A stretch of 64,000 nucleotides of DNA from Idiomarinaceae bacterium HL-53 (GTDB lineage Bacteria; Pseudomonadota; Gammaproteobacteria; Enterobacterales; Alteromonadaceae). The translations under genes were made by a program, and so were the position numbers. This document shows positions 56,427-64,000 of this stretch, in pieces; the first letter of the stretch is position 1; each line of letters opens with the position of its first letter. The stretch lies in NCBI GenBank assembly GCA_001458075.1, contig LN899469.1:1338659-1402658 (forward strand), written 5' to 3'. The notes under the pieces are model-generated. The model was given only the letters and a program-made list of their open reading frames with translations. It had not been told where the DNA came from and made no database searches.

Positions 56427-57280
56427 TGGCTTAAAAACTCATGTAAGTAACTTTGTAAATGTTCCGCGGCCGCGTTTTGAGCTTGCCCGTGGCGTTCTAA
56501 GAATATATTGATGGTACCTAGCTCAGGTAACGCAATTTGGCGGTCGAGTTTTTTCACTTCAAAGAGCTCTGGCGGTACCGAGCTTCGTGCCAGTACAGTA
56601 AACCCTAGCCCAGAGCGTAGTGCACTGGAAATCCCCGTGAGATCGTTATTGGTATAGGTAATGCGGTGGGGAATATTGGCTTCTTTGAGTGCCCCTAGAG
56701 TTCGGCGCCGATACACACAGCCTTCCGAGGCTAACACTAAAGGCACCGGTGCTGCATAAGCCGGATCGGCGCGGCCGCTTACCCACACTAAGGCGTCTTC
56801 TTTTACTTTGATGGCATTTTCAGGGGCTTGTTCAGCCACGGTAAGAATCACATCGAAGCTACCACGGCTGGCGCCTAAGCGTAAGTCACGGCTGAGCGCG
56901 GAAGTCACTTCTAAGGTAATTTGCGGATAACTGCCCGCAAATTGACCCAAAATACGGGGCAAAAGAGCGGTGGCAAACTCACTAGGAATACCTAAGCGCA
57001 CTTGCCCGGTAACTTGCTCGGTGGCAAAGCGCCCCATTAGTTGATCGTGCTGCGCCAACAAGGGAAGCGCCCCTTGGTAGAGATCTAAGCCCGCCGCGGT
57101 GAGTTTAATACTGGTGCCTTCTCGTACAATCAACGATTGATTTAGTAGATCTTCTAAGCGTTTTATCTGCAAACTAATAGCAGGTTGCGAGCGACTCATG
57201 CGCTCTGCCGCTTTGGTGTAGCTTTGTAAATCAAATACCGTCACGAAGGCACGTAAGGCGTCGAGCGATAGATGTTTCAT
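56417..57280 (-). CDS. LysR-family transcriptional regulator
   Basis: This 287-residue regulator has an N-terminal winged helix (LRAFVTVFDLQSYTKAAERM, SQPAISLQIKRLEDLL) and a periplasmic-binding-like effector domain (about 90-280). It is divergent from gcvT with 156 bp between them, so it might control the glycine cleavage operon, but the sequence looks closer to the LrhA-like group than to GcvA. The effector is unknown. Confidence 0.88.
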   Translation of the reverse strand: MKHLSLDALRAFVTVFDLQSYTKAAERMSRSQPAISLQIKRLEDLLNQSLIVREGTSIKLTAAGLDLYQGALPLLAQHDQLMGRFATEQVTGQVRLGIPSEFATALLPRILGQFAGSYPQITLEVTSALSRDLRLGASRGSFDVILTVAEQAPENAIKVKEDALVWVSGRADPAYAAPVPLVLASEGCVYRRRTLGALKEANIPHRITYTNNDLTGISSALRSGLGFTVLARSSVPPELFEVKKLDRQIALPELGTINIFLERHGQAQNAAAEHLQSYLHEFLSHQN

Positions 57281-57372
57281 AAGCGTTTACCTCTAGGCGG
57301 CCAAACATAAGAAATTTCAATGTATGATAGCGAGGTATTTAAAAAACTTATAGTGTAATTTGTCTTTTTAAT

Positions 57373-57401
57373 TTGTTGCACGGGTCACTCACTTCTATAA
57401 T
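57373..57401 (+). promoter_or_regulatory. Probable sigma-70 promoter of gcvTHP
   Basis: TTGTTG (57373-57378), a 17-base spacer and a perfect TATAAT (57396-57401) precede gcvT by about 36 bp. No glycine riboswitch structure was seen in the short leader. Confidence 0.6.
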
Positions 57402-57436
57402 GACGGCCAGTTCATCAGCAACCTGAGAATTTTCGA

Positions 57437-58522
57437 ATGGCACAACGTACCGCACTTTATGACGCTCACGTCGAAGCTGGCGCGAAAATGGTCGACTTCC
57501 ATGGCTGGGACATGCCCCTGCACTATGGCTCACAAATTGAAGAGCACCATGCTGTTCGCCAACACGTAGGCATGTTCGATGTGTCGCACATGACCATTGT
57601 CGATGTAACCGGCCCAGAAGCCAAAGCTTACTTACGCCGTTTACTCGCCAACGACGTTGCCAAACTCACCTTATCCGGCAAAGCATTATATAGCGCCATG
57701 CTAAACGAACAGGGCGGTGTCATCGACGATCTGATTACCTATCATTTTAACGACGAGTCTTACCGTGTGGTCGTGAATTCAGCGACGCGTGATCGCGACA
57801 TGGCGTGGTTGCATCAGCAAGCCGGAGAATTCGACGTACAAGTCACTGAGCGCACTGAGTTCGGCATGATTGCTTTACAGGGCCCAGAAGCGGAAGCGAA
57901 AGTGGCGACGTTGGTGACGCCTGAGCAGCACGAGGAAATCAAAGGCATGAAGCCATTCTTTGGCGTGCAGCACGACGATTTATTCGTGGCAACGACCGGT
58001 TACACCGGCGAAGCAGGTTATGAAATTATTGTCCCGGTTGAGCGTGTGGTCGAAGTATGGAATACCTTGAAAACTGCAGGTGTGCAGCCATGTGGTTTAG
58101 GCGCTCGTGACACCTTGCGCTTAGAAGCGGGTATGAACTTATACGGACAAGACATGGACGAATCGGTGTCTCCGTTAGCCGCCAATATGGGCTGGAGTGT
58201 GGCGTTAGAGCCTACAGAACGTGATTTTATCGGCCGTAGCGCACTTGAAGCAGCAAAAGCCGCGGGCACAGAAAAATTAATTGGCTTGGTCATGACCGAA
58301 AAAGGCGTACTACGTAGCGGCCAAAAAGTAGTGGTAGAAGGTGGCGAAGGCGTGATTACTTCTGGTACTTTCTCTCCTACACTCGGAGTGAGCGTTGCCA
58401 TGGCACGTGTACCTACCCCAGTGGGGGAAACTGCCGAGGTGGAAATGCGCAAAAAAATGGTTACAGTAAAAGTAACCAAGCCGAGTTTTGTTCGCAACGG
58501 TAAAGCGGTAGTCGAATTTTAA
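57437..58522 (+). CDS. gcvT: Glycine cleavage system T protein (aminomethyltransferase)
   Basis: GcvT (361 residues) moves the aminomethyl carbon from lipoyl-GcvH to tetrahydrofolate, releasing ammonia. Family blocks include [47 protein letters not shown] (with the catalytic aspartate region) and the C-terminal barrel. The length matches E. coli GcvT (364). gcvH follows after 34 bp. Confidence 0.96.
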   Translation: MAQRTALYDAHVEAGAKMVDFHGWDMPLHYGSQIEEHHAVRQHVGMFDVSHMTIVDVTGPEAKAYLRRLLANDVAKLTLSGKALYSAMLNEQGGVIDDLITYHFNDESYRVVVNSATRDRDMAWLHQQAGEFDVQVTERTEFGMIALQGPEAEAKVATLVTPEQHEEIKGMKPFFGVQHDDLFVATTGYTGEAGYEIIVPVERVVEVWNTLKTAGVQPCGLGARDTLRLEAGMNLYGQDMDESVSPLAANMGWSVALEPTERDFIGRSALEAAKAAGTEKLIGLVMTEKGVLRSGQKVVVEGGEGVITSGTFSPTLGVSVAMARVPTPVGETAEVEMRKKMVTVKVTKPSFVRNGKAVVEF

Positions 58523-58556
58523 TTTATTCCAACGGAATTAATGAAAGGAAATAGCA

Positions 58557-58946
58557 ATGAGCCACGTACCTAAAGAGTTAAAATATGCATCAACCCACGA
58601 ATGGATTCGTGACGAAGGTGACGGTGTTTATACCGTTGGTATTACCGAGCACGCACAAGAGCTTTTGGGCGACATGGTGTTCGTAGAATTACCAGAAGTA
58701 GGCGCGAACTTCGCTGCAGGCGACGATTGTGCGGTAGCCGAGTCTGTGAAAGCTGCTTCCGATATTTACGCGCCCGTGGGCGGTGAAATTCTGGAAGCGA
58801 ACGAAGAGTTAGAAGACTCTCCAGAACTGGTAAACAGCGACCCATACGGCGACGGCTGGTTATTCAAAATTAAGATCGACGACGACGGCGATTTAGCAAA
58901 CTTACTAGACGCCGACGCTTACAGCGAATCCATCGCTGACGAGTAA
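58557..58946 (+). CDS. gcvH: Glycine cleavage system H protein
   Basis: GcvH (129 residues) is the lipoyl carrier that shuttles the aminomethyl group between GcvP, GcvT and the L protein. The lipoylated Lys65 is in [16 protein letters not shown], and the start [15 protein letters not shown] is typical. The ribosome site is AAAGGAAA. A strong terminator-like hairpin separates it from gcvP. Confidence 0.96.
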   Translation: MSHVPKELKYASTHEWIRDEGDGVYTVGITEHAQELLGDMVFVELPEVGANFAAGDDCAVAESVKAASDIYAPVGGEILEANEELEDSPELVNSDPYGDGWLFKIKIDDDGDLANLLDADAYSESIADE

Positions 58947-58960
58947 TAAGAAAGGCTTGA

Positions 58961-58988
58961 AGGGCCCCGGTTTTGCCGGGGTCTTTTT
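58961..58988 (+). terminator. Terminator-like hairpin between gcvH and gcvP
   Basis: CCCCGG (58965-58970), a five-base loop and CCGGGG (58976-58981), with further outer pairs, are followed by a CTTTTT tract. It would reduce transcription into gcvP. Confidence 0.8.
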
Positions 58989-59026
58989 ATTCGACACCCG
59001 AACCACTGAACAACATAGGTATCTTC

Positions 59027-61909
59027 ATGAGCAGTAAATCGCTGAATCAGCTTGAGCAGCACGACGACTTTATCTATCGCCACATTGGCCCAGACCGCGC
59101 CGAGCAGCAAGAAATGCTGAACTTAGTGGGCGCAAAGTCGTTAGAAGAAATGACCGTGCAAACCGTGCCAGGCTCTATTTTACGTGAACCATTCCTTGAG
59201 ATTGGTGAGCCGATGTCGGAGCGTGAAGCACTGGCCAAGCTGAAGAAAATTGCTCAGAAGAACGAAATCTTTACCAGCTACATTGGTGCCGGTTATTACG
59301 ACACCGTTACGCCCAACGTAATTTTGCGTAACGTGCTTGAGAATCCAGGTTGGTACACGGCGTACACGCCTTATCAGCCAGAGATCGCACAAGGCCGTTT
59401 ACAAGCCATTTTGAATTTCCAACAGCTGACCATTGATTTGACGGGTATGGAAATCGCAAGCGCCTCGTTGCTCGACGAAGCGACTGCTGCGGCAGAAGCC
59501 ATGGCCATGGCACAGCGCGTGAGCAAATCAAAATCAAACCAATTCTTTGTCGCCGACAACGTATTCCCACAAACCGTCGATGTAGTGAAAGCGCGCGCAG
59601 AAATGTTCGGCTTTGAAATCATCACTGGCCCATGGCAAGAAGCTGGCCAGCACGACGTGTTTGGCGCGCTATTACAAAGCCCAGCGGACAACGGCGATGT
59701 ATTAGATTTAACCGACGTCATTGCGCAGGTACAAGCCAACAAGGGTGTGGTAGGCGTAGCGACTGATTTAATGAGCTTGGTGCTCTGTAAGTCACCGGGT
59801 GAAATGGGCGCCGACATGGTGTTCGGCTCGGCACAGCGTTTCGGTGTACCGATGGGATACGGCGGACCACACGCTGCATTCTTTGCCACCCGTGAGAAAT
59901 TCAAGCGCGCGATTCCTGGCCGTATTATCGGTGTATCACGCGACAGCCGCGAAAACACAGCATTGCGTATGGCTATGCAAACTCGTGAGCAACATATTCG
60001 CCGTGAAAAGGCGACTTCGAACATTTGTACTGCGCAGGTATTGCTTGCCAACATGGCGTCTTTCTATGCCGTGTACCACGGCCCTCAAGGCTTGAAAACG
60101 ATTGCCAGCCGTATTCAGCGTTGGGCAACTATGCTGGTTGTGGCACTGCGTGAAAAGGGCATTGCAGTTGAAAACGCACAGTGGTTCGATACCGTAACCT
60201 TCAGTGCTGACAGTGCGGCGCGCGAAGCGATTTTGATGCGTGCAAAAGCAGCGCGCATTAACTTGCGTACCGATCGCGACGGCCGTTTAAGTGTGAGCTT
60301 CGATGAAGCCAAAACGCGGGGTGATTTTGCTGCGTTGTTGAACGTTATTTTTGACGAGCAGCACGGCTTTGATGTTTTGGCGCTCGACGAAAAGGCGCAG
60401 GGCGAGAAAGCATTAAGCGACGCTTCAGTGCGCACTAGCGACTTTTTAACGCATGAAGTATTTAACCAGTATCACTCAGAAACTGAGATGCTGCGCTACA
60501 TTCGCCAGCTTGAGAGCCGCGATTTAGCACTGAACCACAGCATGATTTCATTGGGCTCGTGCACCATGAAACTCAATGCTACTGCGGAAATGATTCCGGT
60601 CACTTGGCCTGAGTTTGCACAACTGCACCCGTTCTGCCCGAAAGAGCAGGCGCAGGGCTACGCGGAAATGATTCATGGCTTGAGTAAGTGGTTACTCGAC
60701 ATTACGGGCTACGACAATATGTCGATGCAGCCGAACTCAGGTGCACAAGGTGAATACGCAGGCTTGCTCGCGATTCATTACTACCACGAGAGCCGTGGTG
60801 AAGGGCATCGTGATATCTGCTTAATTCCAGAATCTGCACATGGTACTAACCCGGCGTCTGCACAAATGGCAGGTATGCGCGTGGTGGTTGTGGCGTGTGA
60901 CGAGAAAGGGAACGTAGATTTGAACGATTTACGTGAAAAAGCTGCGAGCGTTGCCGAGAACTTATCGTGCGCTATGGTCACTTACCCGTCTACGCATGGT
61001 GTGTACGAAGAGCAGATCCGTGAGATCTGTAACATCGTGCATGAGCACGGTGGGCAAGTGTACATGGACGGCGCGAACATGAACGCGCAAGTGGGCGTAA
61101 CCTCTCCGGGTTATATTGGCTCAGACGTGTCGCACCTAAACTTACACAAGACTTTCTGTATTCCACACGGTGGCGGCGGCCCAGGTATGGGACCGATTGG
61201 CGTGAAAAGCCACTTAGCGCCGTTCTTACCAGGCCATGTGGCGATGGACGCGGAAGGCTTAGTGAAAGGCAACTCTGCGGTTTCTGCTGCGCCTTACGGC
61301 AGCGCGAGTATTTTGCCAATTTCATGGATGTACATTGCCATGATGGGCAGCCGTGGCTTGCGTGAAGCTACTGAAGTAGCGATTTTAAGCGCTAACTACA
61401 TTGCTAAGCGCCTCGAACCGCATTACCCAATTTTGTACCGTGGCAGAAACGATCGCGTTGCGCACGAATGTATTATCGATTTGCGTCCGATTAAAGAAGC
61501 CACTGGCATTGCTGAAATCGACATTGCCAAGCGTTTACAAGACTACGGTTTCCACAGCCCGACGATGAGCTTCCCGGTTGCGGGCACGCTGATGGTTGAG
61601 CCGACGGAATCAGAAGCGAAGGGCGAACTTGATCGCTTTATCGACGCTATGATCAGCATTCGTGAAGAGATTCGCAAAGTTGAAAAAGGCGAGTGGACGG
61701 CAGAGAACAACCCATTGGTGCACGCTCCTCACACGCTTACTGATATTGTGAGCGGTGATTGGGATCGCGCGTACACTAGGGAAGAAGCAGCGTACCCTGC
61801 TGAGTGGATCCGCGGCCATAAGTTCTGGCCTAGCGTAAACCGCATCGACGACGTATTCGGCGACCGTAACTTGGTTTGCTCTTGCCCTCCATTGAGTGCT
61901 TATCGGTAG
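59027..61909 (+). CDS. gcvP: Glycine dehydrogenase (decarboxylating), P protein
   Basis: GcvP (960 residues, single-chain type) is the PLP enzyme that decarboxylates glycine and loads the aminomethyl group on GcvH. The PLP lysine is in [20 protein letters not shown] and the glycine-rich segment follows it. Both the inactive N-terminal and active C-terminal halves are present, and the length matches E. coli GcvP (957). ATG 59027 is preferred; a TTG at 58973 lies inside the preceding hairpin. Confidence 0.96.
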   Translation: MSSKSLNQLEQHDDFIYRHIGPDRAEQQEMLNLVGAKSLEEMTVQTVPGSILREPFLEIGEPMSEREALAKLKKIAQKNEIFTSYIGAGYYDTVTPNVILRNVLENPGWYTAYTPYQPEIAQGRLQAILNFQQLTIDLTGMEIASASLLDEATAAAEAMAMAQRVSKSKSNQFFVADNVFPQTVDVVKARAEMFGFEIITGPWQEAGQHDVFGALLQSPADNGDVLDLTDVIAQVQANKGVVGVATDLMSLVLCKSPGEMGADMVFGSAQRFGVPMGYGGPHAAFFATREKFKRAIPGRIIGVSRDSRENTALRMAMQTREQHIRREKATSNICTAQVLLANMASFYAVYHGPQGLKTIASRIQRWATMLVVALREKGIAVENAQWFDTVTFSADSAAREAILMRAKAARINLRTDRDGRLSVSFDEAKTRGDFAALLNVIFDEQHGFDVLALDEKAQGEKALSDASVRTSDFLTHEVFNQYHSETEMLRYIRQLESRDLALNHSMISLGSCTMKLNATAEMIPVTWPEFAQLHPFCPKEQAQGYAEMIHGLSKWLLDITGYDNMSMQPNSGAQGEYAGLLAIHYYHESRGEGHRDICLIPESAHGTNPASAQMAGMRVVVVACDEKGNVDLNDLREKAASVAENLSCAMVTYPSTHGVYEEQIREICNIVHEHGGQVYMDGANMNAQVGVTSPGYIGSDVSHLNLHKTFCIPHGGGGPGMGPIGVKSHLAPFLPGHVAMDAEGLVKGNSAVSAAPYGSASILPISWMYIAMMGSRGLREATEVAILSANYIAKRLEPHYPILYRGRNDRVAHECIIDLRPIKEATGIAEIDIAKRLQDYGFHSPTMSFPVAGTLMVEPTESEAKGELDRFIDAMISIREEIRKVEKGEWTAENNPLVHAPHTLTDIVSGDWDRAYTREEAAYPAEWIRGHKFWPSVNRIDDVFGDRNLVCSCPPLSAYR

Positions 61910-61927
61910 GTTTTAGCTCCGCTTCGA

Positions 61928-61971
61928 GGCTTCGATTGGCTTTGGGGCGGTCGCTTTCTGTGACCGACGGG
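61928..61971 (+). repeat. Repeat A, copy 1
   Basis: This 44-base unit is identical to 62069-62112 except for one G/A difference. It contains an inverted repeat CGGTC/GACCG around GCTTTCTGT, so it could form a small hairpin. Confidence 0.9.
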
Positions 61972-61976
61972 GTTTG

Positions 61977-62026
61977 TGCCTCCAGAGGGCCTGCCCCCGA
62001 ACGCTCCGCCGCCCACAGGCGACCTT
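61977..62026 (+). repeat. Repeat B, copy 1
   Basis: This 50-base unit recurs at 62168-62217 with about four differences clustered in the middle. It contains GCCTC/GAGGGC and GCCTG/CAGGC inverted pairs. Confidence 0.9.
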
Positions 62027-62068
62027 GTAGGCGCGGCACTGCTGAGCTTTAGGCATAGGGCTCCGTGT

Positions 62069-62112
62069 GGCTTCGATTGGCTTTGGAGCGGTCGCTTTCT
62101 GTGACCGACGGG
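62069..62112 (+). repeat. Repeat A, copy 2
   Basis: Second copy of the 44-base unit, in the same orientation, 141 bp downstream of copy 1. Confidence 0.9.
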
Positions 62113-62167
62113 CATTCGTGTGCAGGCACGCTCTAGCCATCCATGGGCGCTCCTCTTCCGGCATCCA

Positions 62168-62217
62168 TGCCTCCAGAGGGCCTGCCCCCGAACATCCCGT
62201 CGCCCACAGGCGACCTT
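62168..62217 (+). repeat. Repeat B, copy 2
   Basis: Second copy of the 50-base unit, in the same orientation, 191 bp downstream of copy 1. The A-to-B distance is longer here because about 50 extra bases lie between them. Confidence 0.9.
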
Positions 62218-62246
62218 TGAATTAAAGCAAAACGACTTCGATAAAA

Positions 62247-62271
62247 GCGCTGCAATTGCAGCGCTTTTTTT
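62247..62271 (+). terminator. Rho-independent terminator downstream of gcvP
   Basis: A perfect 18-base palindrome GCGCTGCAATTGCAGCGC flanked by A and T runs, with seven T residues after it, lies about 340 bp beyond gcvP. Confidence 0.8.
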
Positions 62272-62563
62272 ATGCTTGCTACTAAGTTAACAATTTAGTA
62301 ACTTACCTCTAGAACAAAAAACGTACGCCGATGGAGTAATGGCAAGCGAACGCAGTTACCCAGCAACCGCACATGAGCCCGCTCAGATAGTATCCTCAGG
62401 GACGAGCCTTTCTCATTTTCGTTAATCCATGTTTGGTTTTGCTCGGTTTTAATTGTGCTGCCCCTGCGGTTTGTGCTCGTGAATCGGTCGTATAGGGCTT
62501 ATGAATAAGGGATCTTGCCATGTTTAAGAGTTTTAACGCACATGCATGCTTAATATTAAAATG

Positions 62564-63095
62564 TTAAATAGCCATGATAGATCATAATAAACTTAGATTT
62601 TTGATAGAGCAGTTGTACTCAACAGTACACGATCTTGAACTTATGTTTCCTGGGAGGCACTTCACGCCCGACGGTCATATGGTGGGCAGTTTGGGAGAGT
62701 GTCTAGTCGCTGATGCATATAACCTTGAGCTTATGCCTGCCTCCAATCTTGGTTATGACGCCTTAACCGAGACGGGGTTGAAGGTTGAAATTAAAGCAAC
62801 ACAGGCAAAATCAGTAGCATTTCGAAGCAAACCACCGCACGCGATTATTATAAAAATTGCTCCTAACGGAAGTTTCGAAGAGATTTACAACGGACCCGGC
62901 GAATTAATATGGAATAAATTTGATGGCAAACGTAAGCCGAGTAACGGACAATTCCAGATATCCATTAGCAAGCTCCGATTACTTAACCAAGAGGTTGCCG
63001 ATTCGGAGAGAGTACCAAGGGCTATTTAACCAGTCGCAGCAGCACGCGCCTGCGGCGCTGGACACTCACTTTGTTCGTGCCGCTGTGCTCGAGCG
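62564..63095 (+). mobile_element. Putative integron gene cassette
   Basis: The unit starts at the cut point in G|TTAAAT (62563-62569) and ends at the cut point in G|TTACAA (63095-63101). It holds one gene reading toward an attC-like site. The inverse core at the start of that site, ATTTAAC (63024-63030), is the exact reverse complement of GTTAAAT at the other end, which is expected only if the 532-bp unit was once a circle closed at an attC site. No integrase gene or second complete cassette is visible in the window. Confidence 0.72.
62574..63029 (+). CDS. DUF6998-like protein with possible PD-(D/E)XK nuclease fold
   Basis: This 151-residue cytoplasmic protein resembles the DUF6998 group as I recall it (FTPDGHMVGSLGE start). 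The pattern E42 in GSLGECL, D62 in GYDAL and E72-x-K74 in LKVEIKATQ fits the PD-(D/E)XK restriction-endonuclease-like fold, so a nuclease or DNA-binding role is possible. The function is unknown. The ATG is only five bases after the GTTAAAT core, and the stop TAA lies inside the ATTTAAC inverse core; both are typical of integron cassette genes. Confidence 0.68.
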   Translation: MIDHNKLRFLIEQLYSTVHDLELMFPGRHFTPDGHMVGSLGECLVADAYNLELMPASNLGYDALTETGLKVEIKATQAKSVAFRSKPPHAIIIKIAPNGSFEEIYNGPGELIWNKFDGKRKPSNGQFQISISKLRLLNQEVADSERVPRAI

Positions 63096-63101
63096 TTACA
63101 A
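63024..63101 (+). other. attC-like recombination site (59-base element)
   Basis: The site runs from inverse core ATTTAAC (63024-63030) to core GTTACAA (63095-63101), 78 bp. Inner arms CAGCAGCACG (63037-63046) and CGTGCCGCTG (63076-63085) pair with one mismatch, and a GCGCC/GGCGC stem lies between. Length, conserved AAC/GTT ends and imperfect palindrome match attC sites. Confidence 0.72.
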
Positions 63102-63123
63102 CAATTAATTCATTGGAAGATTG

Positions 63124-63320
63124 ATGGTTAGTAAAAAAATCCCAACACTACATGTGGTTTTCGACACAAATGTTTTATTTACTCAGGTCGCTTCTGATTT
63201 AGTTCGAGCAAGTATACATAAACTTGTGGCTGAAAACTCTAATCATCCCGATCTGTCGATCACCTGGAATTTACCGAAAACGGTAGTTGGTGAGCGTCGC
63301 TTCCAGATGCTAACGAAAGC
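63124..63320 (+). pseudogene. Truncated PIN-domain protein gene
   Basis: The ATG at 63124 follows GGAAGATTG and begins MVSKKIPTLHVVFDTNVLF, the first strand and catalytic Asp of a PIN ribonuclease domain. It continues to about WNLPKTVVGERRFQM, where a conserved middle part would be expected to go on. From about 63300 the DNA is EAL-domain coding sequence in another frame, so the open frame to 63429 ends in meaningless residues. The C-terminal acidic residues of the PIN site are missing, so the product is probably inactive. It begins 28 bp after the second cassette core, as if it were the next cassette. Confidence 0.6.
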
Positions 63321-63992
63321 GGCGAATATTTGGGTGCCGAAGCGCTCATGCGTTGGTTTCATCCGACCCGTGGCATGGTGTCACCTGGAGTTTTTATTCC
63401 TGTGGCAGAAGAGAGCGGACTCATTGTAGCGCTTGGTGAGTGGGCACTTACTGAGGCGTGCGCACAGCTTGCACTCTGGCAAGCAACAGCTACAACCCAG
63501 CATCTGAGCTTGTCGGTAAATGTCAGCCCGCGGCAATTTTACCAACATGATTTCGTAGAACGGGTATTGAATGACATTGAAAAGAGCGCGATAGAACCTA
63601 GCCGGTTAAAATTGGAGTTAACAGAGAGTTTGGTACTAGAAGACATGCAAGTGGTTGTGGACAAAATGCGGCAATTGAAAGCGCATGGTGTGCGTTTCAG
63701 TATGGACGATTTTGGTACCGGCTATTCTTCACTTTCATATCTTTCCTTTTTGCCTTTTGACGAGGTGAAGATAGACCAAGCCTTTATTCGCAGAGCCGCC
63801 ACAGAAGAACATGCTCGGGACTGGACGATTGTAGAGGCGATTATTGGTATTACTCGTAATTTGGGTATGGAAGTAATTGCCGAAGGGGTAGAAACACAAG
63901 CGCAGTGTGAGCGTTTAAAAGCAAGTGGTTGTTTGCGTTATCAAGGCTATTTGTTCAGCAAGCCTTCGCCCATTTCCGAATTGCCAATTTGA
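63303..63992 (+). pseudogene. EAL-domain c-di-GMP phosphodiesterase, 5'-truncated
   Basis: About 230 codons of an EAL domain remain: GAEALMRWFHPTRGMVSP, VNVSPRQF, LELTES, MDDFGTGYSSLSYLS, VKIDQAF, VIAEGVET and GYLFSKP. All usual catalytic residues from the EAL motif on are present. The beginning of the domain and any sensor or GGDEF part are missing, and the frame has a TGA at 63291-63293. The join with the PIN gene lies between about 63290 and 63320. Without a start codon and the first strands it is unlikely to be active, although translation from TTG 63330 cannot be excluded. Confidence 0.75.
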
Positions 63993-64000
63993 GGCAGGAA

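Larger units (their letters stand above)
61910..62573. other. Gene-free accessory stretch after gcvP
   Basis: No credible gene is seen in these 664 bases. The first 310 are GC-rich and hold two interleaved repeat pairs. A strong terminator follows at 62247-62271. From about 62280 the sequence becomes AT-richer with many stops in all frames, ending at a GTTAAAT core (62563-62569) just before the next gene. Short open frames across the repeats are low-complexity products of the repeats. Confidence 0.7.

Noticed and set aside
56417-57280. Assigning the LysR gene as gcvA because it is divergent from gcvT
   Set aside because: The helix-turn-helix region and effector domain look closer to the LrhA-like group; position alone is not enough.
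57281-57436. Possible glycine riboswitch ahead of gcvT
   Set aside because: The leader after the predicted promoter is only about 30 nt and no tandem aptamer-like stems are visible.
61830-62164. Several overlapping minus-strand open frames rich in Arg, Lys, Ser and Pro across the region after gcvP
   Set aside because: They are read through the A/B repeats and the end of gcvP, repeat the same short phrase, and resemble no protein family.
62531-62569. A second, shorter attC site from TTTTAAC to GTTAAAT before the DUF6998-like gene
   Set aside because: At 39 bp it is shorter than known attC sites and the inner arms do not pair; only the GTTAAAT core is kept as a boundary.

Overview
The window is a typical chromosomal segment of a marine gammaproteobacterium in the Alteromonadales, most like Idiomarinaceae. 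That placement is an inference from gene content and gene order: sodium-driven PomAB stator genes next to thiI, ribH-nusB-thiL-pgpA converging on xseB-ispA-dxs, very long PstC and PstA permeases, and the zapA/6S RNA/ygfB-ubiH-ubiI/gcvTHP neighbourhood. No rRNA, tRNA, insertion sequence or CRISPR array was seen.

Layout. 1-10.4 kb: the start of a BCCT-type transporter with an in-frame amber codon at the left edge, a secreted S9 peptidase, a cold-shock protein with a long leader, a cysteine-synthase-like enzyme, a YqhD-like dehydrogenase, a RimK-like ATP-grasp/GNAT pair, ferrochelatase, and a membrane gene pair of the TIGR03546/TIGR03545 type. 10.4-19.8 kb: a TRIC-type channel, yajC-secD-secF, yaaA, an envelope/lipid cluster, and ribH-nusB-thiL-pgpA. 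19.8-31.5 kb: isoprenoid genes, pomAB behind a clear sigma-28 promoter, thiI, srmB with an unusual DEGD box, an HDOD protein, rdgC and an orphan sensor kinase.

31.6-47.2 kb is a phosphate-starvation region: porin, phoB-phoR, a large tandem-duplicated surface lipoprotein with a TonB-dependent receptor, then pstS and pstC-pstA-pstB-phoU. Four promoters here (phoB, the lipoprotein, pstS, pstC) have Pho-box half-sites 11 bp apart with a -10 box about 9-10 bp further on. This ties the lipoprotein and receptor to PhoB control. A weaker box precedes the porin.

47.2-61.9 kb: a sulfotransferase, serA, rpiA, fau, an amidohydrolase lipoprotein with a PH-domain membrane protein, 6S RNA and zapA, ygfB-ubiH-ubiI, a LysR regulator and the glycine cleavage operon gcvT-gcvH-gcvP.

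61.9-64 kb is accessory DNA. After gcvP comes a GC-rich stretch holding two pairs of interleaved repeats. It is followed by what looks like a mobile integron gene cassette: a DUF6998-like, possibly PD-(D/E)XK-fold gene. Its 5' boundary core (GTTAAAT) is the exact reverse complement of the inverse core at the start of its attC-like site (ATTTAAC). A second cassette-like start carries a PIN-domain gene that is cut off and joined to the 3' remainder of an EAL phosphodiesterase gene. No integrase gene is visible. This is the least ordinary part of the window.
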